From the NCBI GenBank assembly GCA_049890115.1, contig JBMHCC010000009.1:1-64000 (forward strand): 64,000 nt of DNA, written 5' to 3'. The notes beneath the pieces were generated by a model. That model was given only the letters and a program-made list of their open reading frames with translations. It did no database searches and was not told the DNA's origin. Positions 17,437-26,682 of the stretch are shown here, piece by piece (the first letter of the stretch is position 1; each line of letters begins with the position of its first letter). The DNA is from UBA685 sp049890115. Its GTDB lineage: Bacteria > Pseudomonadota > Alphaproteobacteria > Puniceispirillales > Puniceispirillaceae. The position numbers and the translations under genes are program-made.

Positions 17437-19008
17437 TCACTTCACCTTCCCGGCAAAATCAAATGACGGTGTTCGGCCATTTGGCAGGCCACTCAAGGTC
17501 ACTGTGCCAGACATGGTTTCGCCAGAGATCGCGCCATCAAAACCAAGCGTCAAAATACCAAAAGGCAACACAACTTCAGCTTCAAATTGCAGCTTATCAC
17601 CATCTCTTTTTACAGCAATCGGCTCACCATTATATAAATTGGCTTTACTAGATAATGCCAACTCTGCGGTGGTTTCACCGCGATTAGTGGTCCATGCCAG
17701 CTCCCAGGTCACAGCATCATCAGCAAGCTCTGTTTCAAGCGGCTTTTCCTCAGCAACCTCTTGTTGGGCTTCACCATCAGCCGATGGCACATTACGCTTT
17801 GGTGGCTTGCCTTCCTTGACAGCTGCCCCATCTGAAAGCCCCTCATTGCCTCTAACAATTACCTTTTCTCCATTTTGCAAGCCAGATAACACAGCAACCT
17901 TGTCATCATGGGCACCGCCTAATCTGACAACCTGACGCGCTGCTTTACCTTCATCATAGACAAAGACCACATGGCCGCCAGCCACGGGAACGATGGCATC
18001 TTGCGGGACAAGCAATAGGGCCGCTGCTTCGGTTACTGGCACCTGCAAATCAACACGGGCACCATTGGCATATAGAGAGCGCGGCAAATCACCTTTGATG
18101 GCAAAACGCACAGGACGTGTTGAGGTGCGCTGATTTTCCTGTGGCAAAGCTGCCCGAAAAGCCAGCTGTAACGTCACATCACTGCCATTATTGGCTGAAA
18201 TTTCATCAGCATTTCGTACAAATCTAAGATACGAAGATGGGATTTCAGCTTCAATTTCAAATCCGTTAAAGCTCTGTATTTGCGCTAGGTTTTCGCCTAA
18301 TCTAGCAAATCCAGTCTGATAATTTGGCAATGATAAGATCAAACCATTTTGCGGGGCGTTATAAACAGCTTTGGCAATGTCAGATTGTAGTTTCTTAATT
18401 TGCAATGATAGCCTGTCAGAGGCTCTGGCAAGTTCATTTTGTGATGATTTCAAACGCTCAAGGCTTTGGGTGCGCGAGATAACCTGTTGTTTCGCATTTA
18501 ACAATGCTGATTGGGCAGTCTCTGCTGCTTCAGCTGATATGGCTTTTTTAACTGCTAGTTGGCGTGCCCTATCTGCTTTTTGCGCCAATAACGCCATCTG
18601 ACTTTCAGCAACTGCCACTAATTCAGTTTCAAAATCAATATTGCGTATCACATCATCAAGGCGCGCCTCTGCATCTTTTAACTGAATTTCCAGTAACGCA
18701 ATATCATATTCTAAATCATCTGTATTTTGTTTCGCAATCTGGGTGCCTTGTCTGATGAAATCACCCACTTTTAAAGGGGCAATCACAATCTCGCCATTAC
18801 GCAAAGCAGATACAACAACGGGTGTCGGCGCCACCACAGCACCTGGTATAGTGGTTGTATCAGCAATCACAGCTTCTTCCACAAACGCTGTTTCAACAGT
18901 GATACCGCCGCCTCTTTGGGCATAGGAAACAGATGAAGTGAGAATGATAGCAGAGATAACGCTTGCTGCCAGAGACTTAAAACCTAGTGAGTGCAAAAGA
19001 TGAGGCAT
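17437..19008 (-). CDS. RND efflux periplasmic adaptor (HlyD/AcrA type) with extra C-terminal domain
   Basis: 523 residues from ATG 19008, chosen because it gives a clean signal peptide (MPHLLHSLGFKSLAASVISA, cleavage near YAQ); the frame stays open upstream to 19107. The biotinyl-lipoyl-like half-motif (GEIVIAPLKVGDFIRQGTQI) is followed by a long coiled-coil hairpin (about 100-210), then the barrel and membrane-proximal domains ending at GNEGLSDGAAVKEG. Usual adaptors stop here at 350-400 residues. This one adds an acidic linker and about 90 residues of beta-rich sequence (from VTWELAWTTNRGE to FDFAGKVK). It couples the RND pump encoded next to it to an outer membrane channel. Confidence 0.88.
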   Translation of the reverse strand: MPHLLHSLGFKSLAASVISAIILTSSVSYAQRGGGITVETAFVEEAVIADTTTIPGAVVAPTPVVVSALRNGEIVIAPLKVGDFIRQGTQIAKQNTDDLEYDIALLEIQLKDAEARLDDVIRNIDFETELVAVAESQMALLAQKADRARQLAVKKAISAEAAETAQSALLNAKQQVISRTQSLERLKSSQNELARASDRLSLQIKKLQSDIAKAVYNAPQNGLILSLPNYQTGFARLGENLAQIQSFNGFEIEAEIPSSYLRFVRNADEISANNGSDVTLQLAFRAALPQENQRTSTRPVRFAIKGDLPRSLYANGARVDLQVPVTEAAALLLVPQDAIVPVAGGHVVFVYDEGKAARQVVRLGGAHDDKVAVLSGLQNGEKVIVRGNEGLSDGAAVKEGKPPKRNVPSADGEAQQEVAEEKPLETELADDAVTWELAWTTNRGETTAELALSSKANLYNGEPIAVKRDGDKLQFEAEVVLPFGILTLGFDGAISGETMSGTVTLSGLPNGRTPSFDFAGKVK

Positions 19009-19147
19009 GGAAAAGGCCGCTCCCTGAAAATGCCATTGACAGACATTCATAACAAAAAATTTTCCGGTATTTTTTATACTTTGAAAAGCCCATAAAAGAT
19101 TACCCATAGGCTCATGAAATTAGAGATGATTATCCCTCATCACACAT

Positions 19148-19182
19148 AAAAAAAGGCAAAATGGAAACCAAATTGCCTTTTT
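19148..19182 (-). terminator. intrinsic terminator after the acyl-CoA synthetase gene
   Basis: On the minus strand AAAAAGGCAA pairs with TTGCCTTTTTTT around a loop containing a further GG/CC pair. It lies about 14 bases beyond the stop codon of the gene ending at 19196 and separates it from the RND operon. Confidence 0.75.
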
Positions 19183-19195
19183 AAGAAAATGCGAT

Positions 19196-20962
19196 TTATT
19201 TTTTCGGATATAATTTTGTGATTTTATCCTCATAAACTGCACGGATGATATGACGTTTAGCCTTTAAGGTTGGTGTCATCTGTCCATTTTCTGTTGAAAA
19301 TGGCTCATCTGCTATTACAAAGCGTCTGACCTTTTCAATTTGTGATAATCGGCTATTGGCTCTATCAACCGCATTTTGTAATGCTGCTTTAATCGCTGCC
19401 TCATCATTATTGAGAGATTTTGCCAATTCAGCTGACGGCACAAGCACAGCAGCCAGCCATGGCCTCTTATCACCATCTACCATGGCCTGTTCAATTTCAG
19501 GCTCAATGGTCAATAACGCTTCTACTCTGCCTGGTGCGATATTATCACCGCCTGAATTGACAATAATATCCTTTTTGCGGCCTGTGATAGAAATATAACC
19601 ATCATCTGAAATTTCTGCGACATCACCAGTATGAAGCCAGCCATCAATGATGGTTGCCTTAGTAGCAGCCTCATCTTTCCAATAGCCTTTCATCAGACAG
19701 GCACCTTTGGCAAGCAATTCACCATCACTGGCCAATTTGACCTCAACACCGCTAACTGCTGGGCCCACTGTTTCGATTTTAATACGTCCAGGGCGGTTTG
19801 CAGAAATAAGCGGGCTTGCTTCTGTTTGGCCATAGCCTTGCAGAATATTAATACCAAGCCCCATAAAGAAAAAACCAATCTCTGGATTAAGGGCAGCACC
19901 ACCAGACACAAAATATTGCAATCTGCCACCAAGGCGATCTCTTACTTTGGCGCGAACCAACTTGTCTAATACTTTATCAAGCAGTTTTTCCCCAAGTGAT
20001 AATGAGTGCCCCTGAACACGCTTTGCCCCAATGTCAGCTGCTTTGAAAAACAGCTTTTCACTAAGACCGCCTTTGGCTTTGACCCCTCTTGTAATGCGAT
20101 CATGAAGCACCTCATAAAGGCGCGGTACAGCTGTCATTAAGGTTGGTTTTACTTCGGTTAAATTGAGCGCAATCTGATCAGGGCTTTCACAATACCATAC
20201 TTGCGATCCCATCTGGAACGGCAGATGCATACCAGCTGTATGTTCATAGGAATGAGATAGCGGCAGTAAGGATAAAAACACAGCATCATTTTGCGCATTA
20301 CCTTCATCAAGCAATTCGGCAGCAGCTGAGATATTTGACTGAATAGAACGATGCGTTAGCATAACAGCCTTTGGCCGACCACCTGTCCCTGATGTATAGA
20401 TAAAACAGCATGTGTCATCTGGCGCTTGCGCATTAATACGCTCATCTAAATCGGCACAAGGCTGGCTATTTACAAGCAAATCATCAAAGCGATGCAGCTT
20501 TGTTGTCTTATCATTGCTAGTAAGGCCATCATCAAAGGCGATAATATGTTTTACCGCTGATAATTGCTGTGCTGCCAATAGCAAACGAGAGCCAACCATT
20601 CCGCCAGACACAAAAGCGGCCTTGCTATCAGAATGTTCTAGAATATAGCGGTGATCATCTTCGGTATTGGTTGTGTAAGCAGGCACAACAATCGCGCCAA
20701 TCGCCATTATAGCAAGGTCACAAACTGCCCATTCAGACCGATTTTCAGAGGCAATCACAACACGATCACCAGCTTCAATTCCCAAATCAAGCAATGCTGA
20801 CGCGATACGCTTTACTTTATCAGCGATTTCATCCCAGCTTTGACCTGTCCATTCCCCTTCAATTTTATCAAAAAGAAATGGTTTGGATTGATAATCAGAC
20901 ACAGATTGAAAAAAAGATTTCGCTAAATTTGCATCATTACCACTAATATCTGCCACTGCCAT
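19196..20962 (-). CDS. long-chain acyl-CoA synthetase (AMP-forming)
   Basis: 588 residues. ANL superfamily enzyme: the P-loop-like motif is FIYTSGTGGRPKAVMLTHR (about 186-204), followed by GYGQTEASPLISAN, the hinge GWLHTGDVAEIS, and GRKKDIIVNSGGDNIAP. The C-terminal catalytic lysine region is SLTENGQMTPTLKAKR-like (here FSTENGQMTPTLKAKR). The LSLLPLSHSYEHTAGMHLP segment is typical for the FadD15/FAA-like long-chain branch. It activates fatty acids as CoA thioesters for lipid synthesis or beta-oxidation, at the inner membrane face. Flanked by its own terminator, so it is probably a single-gene unit. Confidence 0.9.
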   Translation of the reverse strand: MAVADISGNDANLAKSFFQSVSDYQSKPFLFDKIEGEWTGQSWDEIADKVKRIASALLDLGIEAGDRVVIASENRSEWAVCDLAIMAIGAIVVPAYTTNTEDDHRYILEHSDSKAAFVSGGMVGSRLLLAAQQLSAVKHIIAFDDGLTSNDKTTKLHRFDDLLVNSQPCADLDERINAQAPDDTCCFIYTSGTGGRPKAVMLTHRSIQSNISAAAELLDEGNAQNDAVFLSLLPLSHSYEHTAGMHLPFQMGSQVWYCESPDQIALNLTEVKPTLMTAVPRLYEVLHDRITRGVKAKGGLSEKLFFKAADIGAKRVQGHSLSLGEKLLDKVLDKLVRAKVRDRLGGRLQYFVSGGAALNPEIGFFFMGLGINILQGYGQTEASPLISANRPGRIKIETVGPAVSGVEVKLASDGELLAKGACLMKGYWKDEAATKATIIDGWLHTGDVAEISDDGYISITGRKKDIIVNSGGDNIAPGRVEALLTIEPEIEQAMVDGDKRPWLAAVLVPSAELAKSLNNDEAAIKAALQNAVDRANSRLSQIEKVRRFVIADEPFSTENGQMTPTLKAKRHIIRAVYEDKITKLYPKK

Positions 20963-21013
20963 AATTTACCCCATCAAAAATACAAAATGCTATAATCACG
21001 CTATCTCAGCATG

Positions 21014-21511
21014 TTACGAAATATCGGCCCCTCTTTGCAAATAAACAAGGTCAGCCACGCTATCATTTGTCACTTTTGCAAAATCTGTTTCATTAAAATT
21101 CAATGTCGCAAGCGTTGCTGTTGGGAAATGCATCAATCCAGCAGGCAAATCAGCTTCTTTCACAAGCCTGTTTAGCAAAATTGCCATAGCTGGATTATGA
21201 CCAACTATCATTAATGATGACACTTGCTGCTTTGTGATGATTTGGTGTACCTCATCTGCTGAAGCATGATAGAGCCTGTCATGCGCACTCGCATCATCAG
21301 GTTGCAATCCAGTTTCACATAATAATTCAAAGGTCTGCTTTGTGCGACTTGCCTCAGAGTAAAGTACCAATTCAGGCTGTGCAATTTGGCTGGTAAAAAG
21401 TGTGCCTAGCCTCATAGCATCGCTGATACCTTTATCAGCTAATTCACGTTCGATATCTGAAGCTGCCAAAGGCTCTGCTTTGGCATGTCTGACAAGATGT
21501 AAGGTGAGCAT
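21014..21511 (-). CDS. SixA-like phosphohistidine phosphatase (histidine phosphatase superfamily)
   Basis: 165 residues. The RHG-type motif appears as LVRHAKAEP at residues 6-14, with the nucleophilic His9. A second conserved histidine lies in SLMIVGHNPAMA (about 117-128). Length and RHAKA motif match SixA, which dephosphorylates phosphohistidine on signalling or phosphotransfer proteins. In alphaproteobacteria such proteins are commonly single genes of uncertain target. Divergent from cysK, with about 140 bases between. Confidence 0.8.
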   Translation of the reverse strand: MLTLHLVRHAKAEPLAASDIERELADKGISDAMRLGTLFTSQIAQPELVLYSEASRTKQTFELLCETGLQPDDASAHDRLYHASADEVHQIITKQQVSSLMIVGHNPAMAILLNRLVKEADLPAGLMHFPTATLATLNFNETDFAKVTNDSVADLVYLQRGADIS

Positions 21512-21653
21512 AAAAACCTGCTGTCACGTTGCTTTTTGTTGCTCCAAAGCTAGCCTCTTCGCTGTAATAGTGTCAAATAACAGATTGCCTATTTGACATA
21601 ATTTTATCACTATTTATAACAAGAACCACACTCCCCCCGCAAAAGAGCACGTC

Positions 21654-22673
21654 ATGACAGTGAAACAGGCCCCCATTCCCCAAAATTTCCTTGAGCTGGT
21701 TGGTAATACGCCCCTCATCCGCCTCAATGCTGTATCTGATGCAACAGGATGTGAGATTTATGGCAAAGCTGAATTTGCCAATCCGGGTGGGTCTGTTAAA
21801 GACAGAGCTGCCAAAGGCATTATTGAAGCAGCAGAAGCCTCTGGTGCGCTAACATCAGGTGGTGTGATTGTCGAAGGCACAGCTGGCAATACGGGCATCA
21901 GCCTTACTTTGGCGGGTAATTCGCGTGGCTATCGTTCTGTGATTGTGATGCCTGAAACACAGAGCCAGGAAAAAAAGGATGCGCTGCGCCTATGCGGAGC
22001 TGATTTGCGTCTTGTCAAAGCAGTGCCTTACCGCGACCCTAATAATTATGTGCGCTATTCTGAACGGCTGGCAAATGAGCTTCGTGATGAGCTTGGCGGC
22101 GGTGTTATCTGGGCTAATCAATTTGATAACACAGCTAACAGAGATGCCCATTATCACGGCACTGGCCCTGAAATCTGGCAACAAACAGCTGGCAAAATTG
22201 ATGGTTTTATCTGTGCGGTTGGCTCTGGCGGCACCCTTGGTGGCATGTCTCGCTATTTAAAGGAACAATCAGCTTCGATTCAAATTGGGTTGGCAGACCC
22301 TTTTGGTTCGGCATTGCATCATTATTATAAAGCTGGCGAGCTAAAGGCAGAAGGTGGCTCTATTTCTGAAGGTATTGGTCAAGGACGCATTACCGCCAAT
22401 CTAGAAGATATCATTGTGGATAGGTCTTATCAAATCGCTGATGAAGATGCTTTGCCAATCATCTATGATTTAATGCGTCATGAAGGTCTCTATCTCGGCG
22501 GGTCATCAGCTATTAATATCGCTGGTGCCTATCAGATGGCACGTGATATGGGCAAAGGTCACACTATTGTGACCATCTTATGCGATTCTGGTCAGCGTTA
22601 TCAGTCAAAAGTCTGGAATCCAGAATTTTTGAGAAGCAAAAATCTGCCAGTCCCACAATGGCTGGAGGATTAA
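21654..22673 (+). CDS. cysK: cysteine synthase A (O-acetylserine sulfhydrylase)
   Basis: 339 residues. PLP fold type II: ELVGNTPLIRLNAVSD, then FANPGGSVKDRAAKG with the PLP lysine Lys49, then EGTAGNTGISL for phosphate and substrate binding, and VGSGGTLGG for the cofactor phosphate. The sequence, with YRDPNNYVRYSERLA, fits the CysK branch of alphaproteobacteria, somewhat longer than the classic 310-320 residues. It makes cysteine from O-acetylserine and sulfide in the cytoplasm. One base separates its stop from the sulfurtransferase gene, so the two are an operon. Confidence 0.9.
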   Translation: MTVKQAPIPQNFLELVGNTPLIRLNAVSDATGCEIYGKAEFANPGGSVKDRAAKGIIEAAEASGALTSGGVIVEGTAGNTGISLTLAGNSRGYRSVIVMPETQSQEKKDALRLCGADLRLVKAVPYRDPNNYVRYSERLANELRDELGGGVIWANQFDNTANRDAHYHGTGPEIWQQTAGKIDGFICAVGSGGTLGGMSRYLKEQSASIQIGLADPFGSALHHYYKAGELKAEGGSISEGIGQGRITANLEDIIVDRSYQIADEDALPIIYDLMRHEGLYLGGSSAINIAGAYQMARDMGKGHTIVTILCDSGQRYQSKVWNPEFLRSKNLPVPQWLED

Positions 22674-22674
22674 T

Positions 22675-23520
22675 ATGTCTTTTCTGATATCACCAGAACG
22701 CCTCATAGATGAGCTAGCAGACGATAATTTATTTTTATTTGACGCAACCTTTGTGCTGCCAACTATGCAGCGGGATGCGGCAGCTGAATTTGAACAAACC
22801 CATATTCCAAATGCGCAGTTTTTTGATATTAATGCTGTTGCGGCACCTGATACAGACCTGCCTCATATGGTGCCAAATGCTGCTGATTTCCAAGAGATGA
22901 TGCGCGATTTTGGCCTCTGCCAGCATCATAAAATTGTGATTTATGACAACTCACCATTTCTATCTGCAGCGCGGGCATGGTGGCTATTACGGCTATTTGG
23001 CAAAGATGATGTTTTTGTGCTGGATGGCGGCTTGCCAGCCTATGTCACAGCTGGTGGTAAAACAACCCATGGACCAGCAAAGGCAAAACCAACTGGCGAT
23101 TTTACATCTGGCAAATCAGCCAGTCAGCTTATGCTATTTGATGATTTACGCAAAGCTGTTGAAAATAAACAAGGCTGGCAGATCCTAGATGCGCGCCCTG
23201 CCCCGCGCTTTGCTGGCACAGTGCCTGAACCACGTGCTGGCTTGCGTAGTGGCCATATGCCAGGTGCGATGAATGTGCCTGTTACTGATTTATTAAATCC
23301 TGTAACAGGTCAGATGCGACCGTTAGATGAAATCCGTACGTTATTTGAAAATGCGGGATTGGATTTTGATAAGCCAGCAGTGACAAGTTGCGGGTCTGGC
23401 GTAACAGCTGCTGGCCTTACGCTTGCGCTGGCAGAATTGGGCAAGTTCGATATCGCCCTTTATGACGGGTCATGGGCAGAATGGGGCGCCAGTGACGCCC
23501 CTATCGAAAGCGATAGCTAA
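22675..23520 (+). CDS. sseA: 3-mercaptopyruvate sulfurtransferase
   Basis: 281 residues with two rhodanese domains. The N-terminal domain contains FDATFVLP and AEFEQTHIPNAQFFDIN. The C-terminal catalytic domain has LDARPAPRFAGTVPEPR and the active loop CGSGVTA with Cys239, which is the mercaptopyruvate-type loop rather than the thiosulfate type. It transfers sulfur from 3-mercaptopyruvate to thiols or cyanide. Directly downstream of cysK, it probably takes part in cysteine turnover. Confidence 0.92.
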   Translation: MSFLISPERLIDELADDNLFLFDATFVLPTMQRDAAAEFEQTHIPNAQFFDINAVAAPDTDLPHMVPNAADFQEMMRDFGLCQHHKIVIYDNSPFLSAARAWWLLRLFGKDDVFVLDGGLPAYVTAGGKTTHGPAKAKPTGDFTSGKSASQLMLFDDLRKAVENKQGWQILDARPAPRFAGTVPEPRAGLRSGHMPGAMNVPVTDLLNPVTGQMRPLDEIRTLFENAGLDFDKPAVTSCGSGVTAAGLTLALAELGKFDIALYDGSWAEWGASDAPIESDS

Positions 23521-23526
23521 TAGCTT

Positions 23527-24285
23527 CTAGTGATTTAGAATTTGGCTCAAGAATAATTTCGTGCGCTCATTTTCTGGCTTGGTAAAGAACGTCTTTGGAT
23601 CTTTTTGTTCGATAATCTCGCCACCATCCATAAAGATCACACGGTCTGCTACCTTATTGGCAAAGCCCATTTCATGGGTCACCACAAGCATAGTCATGCC
23701 TGTTTCAGCAAGTTCAATCATGGTATCAAGCACTTCTTTGATCATCTCAGGATCGAGTGCTGATGTTGGCTCATCAAACAGCATGATGCGCGGCTGCATA
23801 CATAAGGATCTGGCAATTGCCACACGCTGCTGCTGACCACCTGAAAGCTGACCAGGATATTTCAGCGCCTGCTCTGGAATCTTCACACGTGTTAAATATT
23901 CCATTGCAAGCTCTTCAGCTTCTTTTTTCGGGATCTTACGAACCCAAATTGGTGCCAATGTACAATTTTCAAGAACGGTTAAATGCGGGAATAGGTTAAA
24001 AGACTGGAACACCATCCCCACATCAGAGCGGATTTGTTCCAGATTTTTCAGATCACTTGTTAACTCTGTACCATGCACCTCAATCGTGCCTTGCTGATGC
24101 ACCTCAAGGCGGTTAATGCAACGGATAAGCGTTGATTTCCCTGAACCAGAAGGGCCACAAATCACAATCCGTTCCCCTTGTGCAACATCAAGATTAATAT
24201 CTTTTAGCACATGGAACTGACCATACCATTTATGCATGTCGGAAATTTTGACTACAATTTCTGATTTTTTCGCTGATTTTGCCAT
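23527..24285 (-). CDS. aapP: general amino-acid ABC transporter ATP-binding protein
   Basis: 252 residues from ATG 24285; the longer frame up to 24357 overlaps the permease gene and lacks homology. Walker A reads GPSGSGKST, the Q-loop VFQSFNLFPHL, the signature LSGGQQQR, Walker B IMLFDEPTSALDPE, and the switch VTHEMGF. This is the PAAT family of polar amino acid importers. It powers uptake by the two permeases encoded immediately upstream and closes the operon aapJ-aapQ-aapM-aapP. Confidence 0.93.
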   Translation of the reverse strand: MAKSAKKSEIVVKISDMHKWYGQFHVLKDINLDVAQGERIVICGPSGSGKSTLIRCINRLEVHQQGTIEVHGTELTSDLKNLEQIRSDVGMVFQSFNLFPHLTVLENCTLAPIWVRKIPKKEAEELAMEYLTRVKIPEQALKYPGQLSGGQQQRVAIARSLCMQPRIMLFDEPTSALDPEMIKEVLDTMIELAETGMTMLVVTHEMGFANKVADRVIFMDGGEIIEQKDPKTFFTKPENERTKLFLSQILNH

Positions 24286-24298
24286 CGTCACTACTCTT

Positions 24299-25411
24299 TT
24301 ATTTATGTTCAGTGCTGAGCTGCTTTTCAAGCCACAGCGAATAACGGGACATTGCAAAGCAACTTACAAAGAAGAACAATGCAACAAAAATATAAGTCTC
24401 AGTAGAAAGACCATTCCATTTCGCATCTGCCAGAGCCGCACGACCAATCCCAAGAGGATCAAGCAGACCAATCACCACAACCAATGTTGTATCCTTATAC
24501 AGACCGATAAAGGTATTCACGATACCTGGAATTGAAATCTTCAAAGCCTGAGGCAAGGTAATAAAACGTGTTGTTTGCCAGTAATTAAGACCCATAGCCT
24601 GCGCTGCTTCATATTGGCCTTTTGGAATGGCCTGAATACCGCCGCGGATAACTTCTGCGATATAAGCTGCGGCAAAGAACGTCACCATAATCAGCACACG
24701 AAGCAGCAAGTTAAAATTCGTGCCAGGCGGCAAGAAGTAATTCAGCATTGTCGATGCCACAAATAATAATGTGATAAGTGGCACACCACGCATAAATTCA
24801 ATAAAGGCAATAGATATAATACGCACTGATAATAGCCGTGACTGACGCCCCAGCGATAGCGCAATCCCCAAAGGCAGAGATGCCGCAATGCCTGTCACAC
24901 CGACAATCATGGTTAGCATAAAGCCACCAAATTTATTTGTGCCAACCTCTGCTAGACCAAATGCACCACCACAAATCAGGAAATAAGCGATCACAGGATA
25001 GGCAGCTGAGAACCATAACATCTGGCGCCTAAATGGTGTTTTTGGATAGAGCAGCGGTGCTACAGCAACAAATAACAGCACGAATGCTACATTTGGCCGC
25101 CATCTCTCATCAACAGGATAAAAGCCATAGACAAACTGGCCAATACGCTTGCTAATCACAGCCCAGCATGCCCCGCTATCAATTTCGCGGCATTCAGAGC
25201 GGCTACCAGCATCTACCACAGCATCTAGCAAAAACCAGCTGGCAGTATTCACCACAAGCCAATAGAGAAAATACACGGATAACAATGTCAAAATTGTATT
25301 GCTGATGCTTGAGAATAAATTTGACCTAGCCCAGCCAATAATACCTATTGTGCCAGCAGGTGGCGGTAAATCTGGATGTGAACCAGGGACGAATTTTTGT
25401 GTTTGTGCCAT
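24299..25411 (-). CDS. aapM: general amino-acid ABC transporter permease
   Basis: 370 residues. The C-terminal half is a HisM-type permease domain with LSLGRQSRLLSVRIISIAFIEFMRGVPL, then the EAA loop in EAAQAMGLNYWQTTRFITLPQAL, which contacts the ATPase. The long N-terminal extension before the permease core, with several extra membrane helices, is characteristic of AapM/BztC proteins. The 14-base gap to aapQ and 13 bases to aapP indicate one transcript. Confidence 0.92.
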   Translation of the reverse strand: MAQTQKFVPGSHPDLPPPAGTIGIIGWARSNLFSSISNTILTLLSVYFLYWLVVNTASWFLLDAVVDAGSRSECREIDSGACWAVISKRIGQFVYGFYPVDERWRPNVAFVLLFVAVAPLLYPKTPFRRQMLWFSAAYPVIAYFLICGGAFGLAEVGTNKFGGFMLTMIVGVTGIAASLPLGIALSLGRQSRLLSVRIISIAFIEFMRGVPLITLLFVASTMLNYFLPPGTNFNLLLRVLIMVTFFAAAYIAEVIRGGIQAIPKGQYEAAQAMGLNYWQTTRFITLPQALKISIPGIVNTFIGLYKDTTLVVVIGLLDPLGIGRAALADAKWNGLSTETYIFVALFFFVSCFAMSRYSLWLEKQLSTEHK

Positions 25412-25425
25412 CTTAACGTCCCCTT

Positions 25426-26589
25426 TTATCTGTCAACCAGCTTCACAGAGCTGTTATACCAGTTCATGCCAACTGATATGGTTAACGATAGCAACAGATA
25501 GATACCCATAACCATCATCATGGTTTCGATTTCTCGGCCTGTCTGGTTCAATGTAATACCACCCAAAGTCGCAACCAAATCCATATAACCAATGGCAATC
25601 GCCAAAGATGAATTCTTGGTTAGATTGAGGAATTGTGATGTTAAAGGCGGGATAATCACACGGCGTGCCTGTGGCAAAATCACTAGGCTCATCACACGGT
25701 TTGGACGAAGACCCAAGGCTTCTGCTGCCTCTCTTTGACCTTTATGAATAGCCAGAATACCAGCACGCACAATCTCTGCAATAAAGGCAGCTGTGTAGAT
25801 GGCCAAAGCAAAGGTTAATGCCACAAATTCAGGCAAAAGATGCATACCGCCTTTGAAATTAAAGCCTTTCAATGCTGGCATCTCAAATGAAATCGGCATA
25901 CCTGAAATAAGATAGGCCAGAATAGGAAGGCCAAGTAGCACGCCTAAATTCGTCCAGAACACAGGAAGCTGTTTGCCTGTCTCTGCCTGTATCTTGCGTG
26001 CATAACGGCTGAAGAAGACAGCAAAACAAATCGCAGCCACAACACCCAAATAAACCAACTCAATCCCAGCCTCTGCCAATGGTTTTGGCACATATAGGCC
26101 GCGATTTGTCAAAAAGGTCACATCACCAAGTGATAGAGCCTTTTTTGGATGCGGAAAAGTGTTGATGATAATGCCATGCCACAACAGGATATGAAGCAAA
26201 ATCGGCACGTTGCGTGTAAACTCAATATACCAATAAGCCAAATTCCGCGCTAGCCAGTTATTAGATAGGCGGATGATACCAAGAATAACACCCATAATTG
26301 TTGCCAGAACAATGCCAACAACCGCTACAAGCAAGGTGTTAAGCAAACCAACAAAGGCAGCTCGTAAATGTGAGCTTCGATTGGTGTAATCAACCAATGT
26401 CTGGTTAATATCATAGCCAGCTGGTGTTAGTAGAAACTCAAAACCGAAATTCTTATTCAGATTGGCAAAATTTGTAACAAGGTTACTAATCAGCCACCCA
26501 AAAGAGCCAAAAAAGGCCAGAATAACCAAAATCTGTATGACTACAGCTCTTGATTCTTCATGTCGCCAAATACGTGAAAGACTATTCAA
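25426..26589 (-). CDS. aapQ: general amino-acid ABC transporter permease
   Basis: 387 residues from TTG 26589, chosen because AAGGTGGGG lies just upstream; the frame also permits TTG at 26619 without a ribosome site. Contains VVGIVLATIMGVILGIIRLSNNWL, EFTRNVPILLHILLWHG and the EAA loop EAAEALGLRPNRVMSLVILPQA. Its long N-terminal and central insert match AapQ/BztB. Forms the heteromeric channel with AapM in the inner membrane. A terminator-like stem lies between it and aapJ. Confidence 0.9.
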   Translation of the reverse strand: MNSLSRIWRHEESRAVVIQILVILAFFGSFGWLISNLVTNFANLNKNFGFEFLLTPAGYDINQTLVDYTNRSSHLRAAFVGLLNTLLVAVVGIVLATIMGVILGIIRLSNNWLARNLAYWYIEFTRNVPILLHILLWHGIIINTFPHPKKALSLGDVTFLTNRGLYVPKPLAEAGIELVYLGVVAAICFAVFFSRYARKIQAETGKQLPVFWTNLGVLLGLPILAYLISGMPISFEMPALKGFNFKGGMHLLPEFVALTFALAIYTAAFIAEIVRAGILAIHKGQREAAEALGLRPNRVMSLVILPQARRVIIPPLTSQFLNLTKNSSLAIAIGYMDLVATLGGITLNQTGREIETMMMVMGIYLLLSLTISVGMNWYNSSVKLVDR

Positions 26590-26631
26590 GAACCCCACCT
26601 TTTTGAAAATGCACAGCAAAAAATCTTTTAA

Positions 26632-26663
26632 GAAAAAAGAGGCGACCTTTGGCAGGTCGCCTC
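26632..26663 (-). terminator. terminator or attenuator between aapJ and aapQ
   Basis: Minus-strand GAGGCGACCT GCCAA AGGTCGCCTC forms a perfect 10-bp stem (26654-26663 with 26639-26648), followed by TTTTTTCTT. It sits 20 bases after the aapJ stop and inside the operon. It should reduce read-through into the permeases or protect the aapJ mRNA 3' end, giving excess binding protein. Confidence 0.85.
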
Positions 26664-26682
26664 ATGAAATGGCTATTCAATC

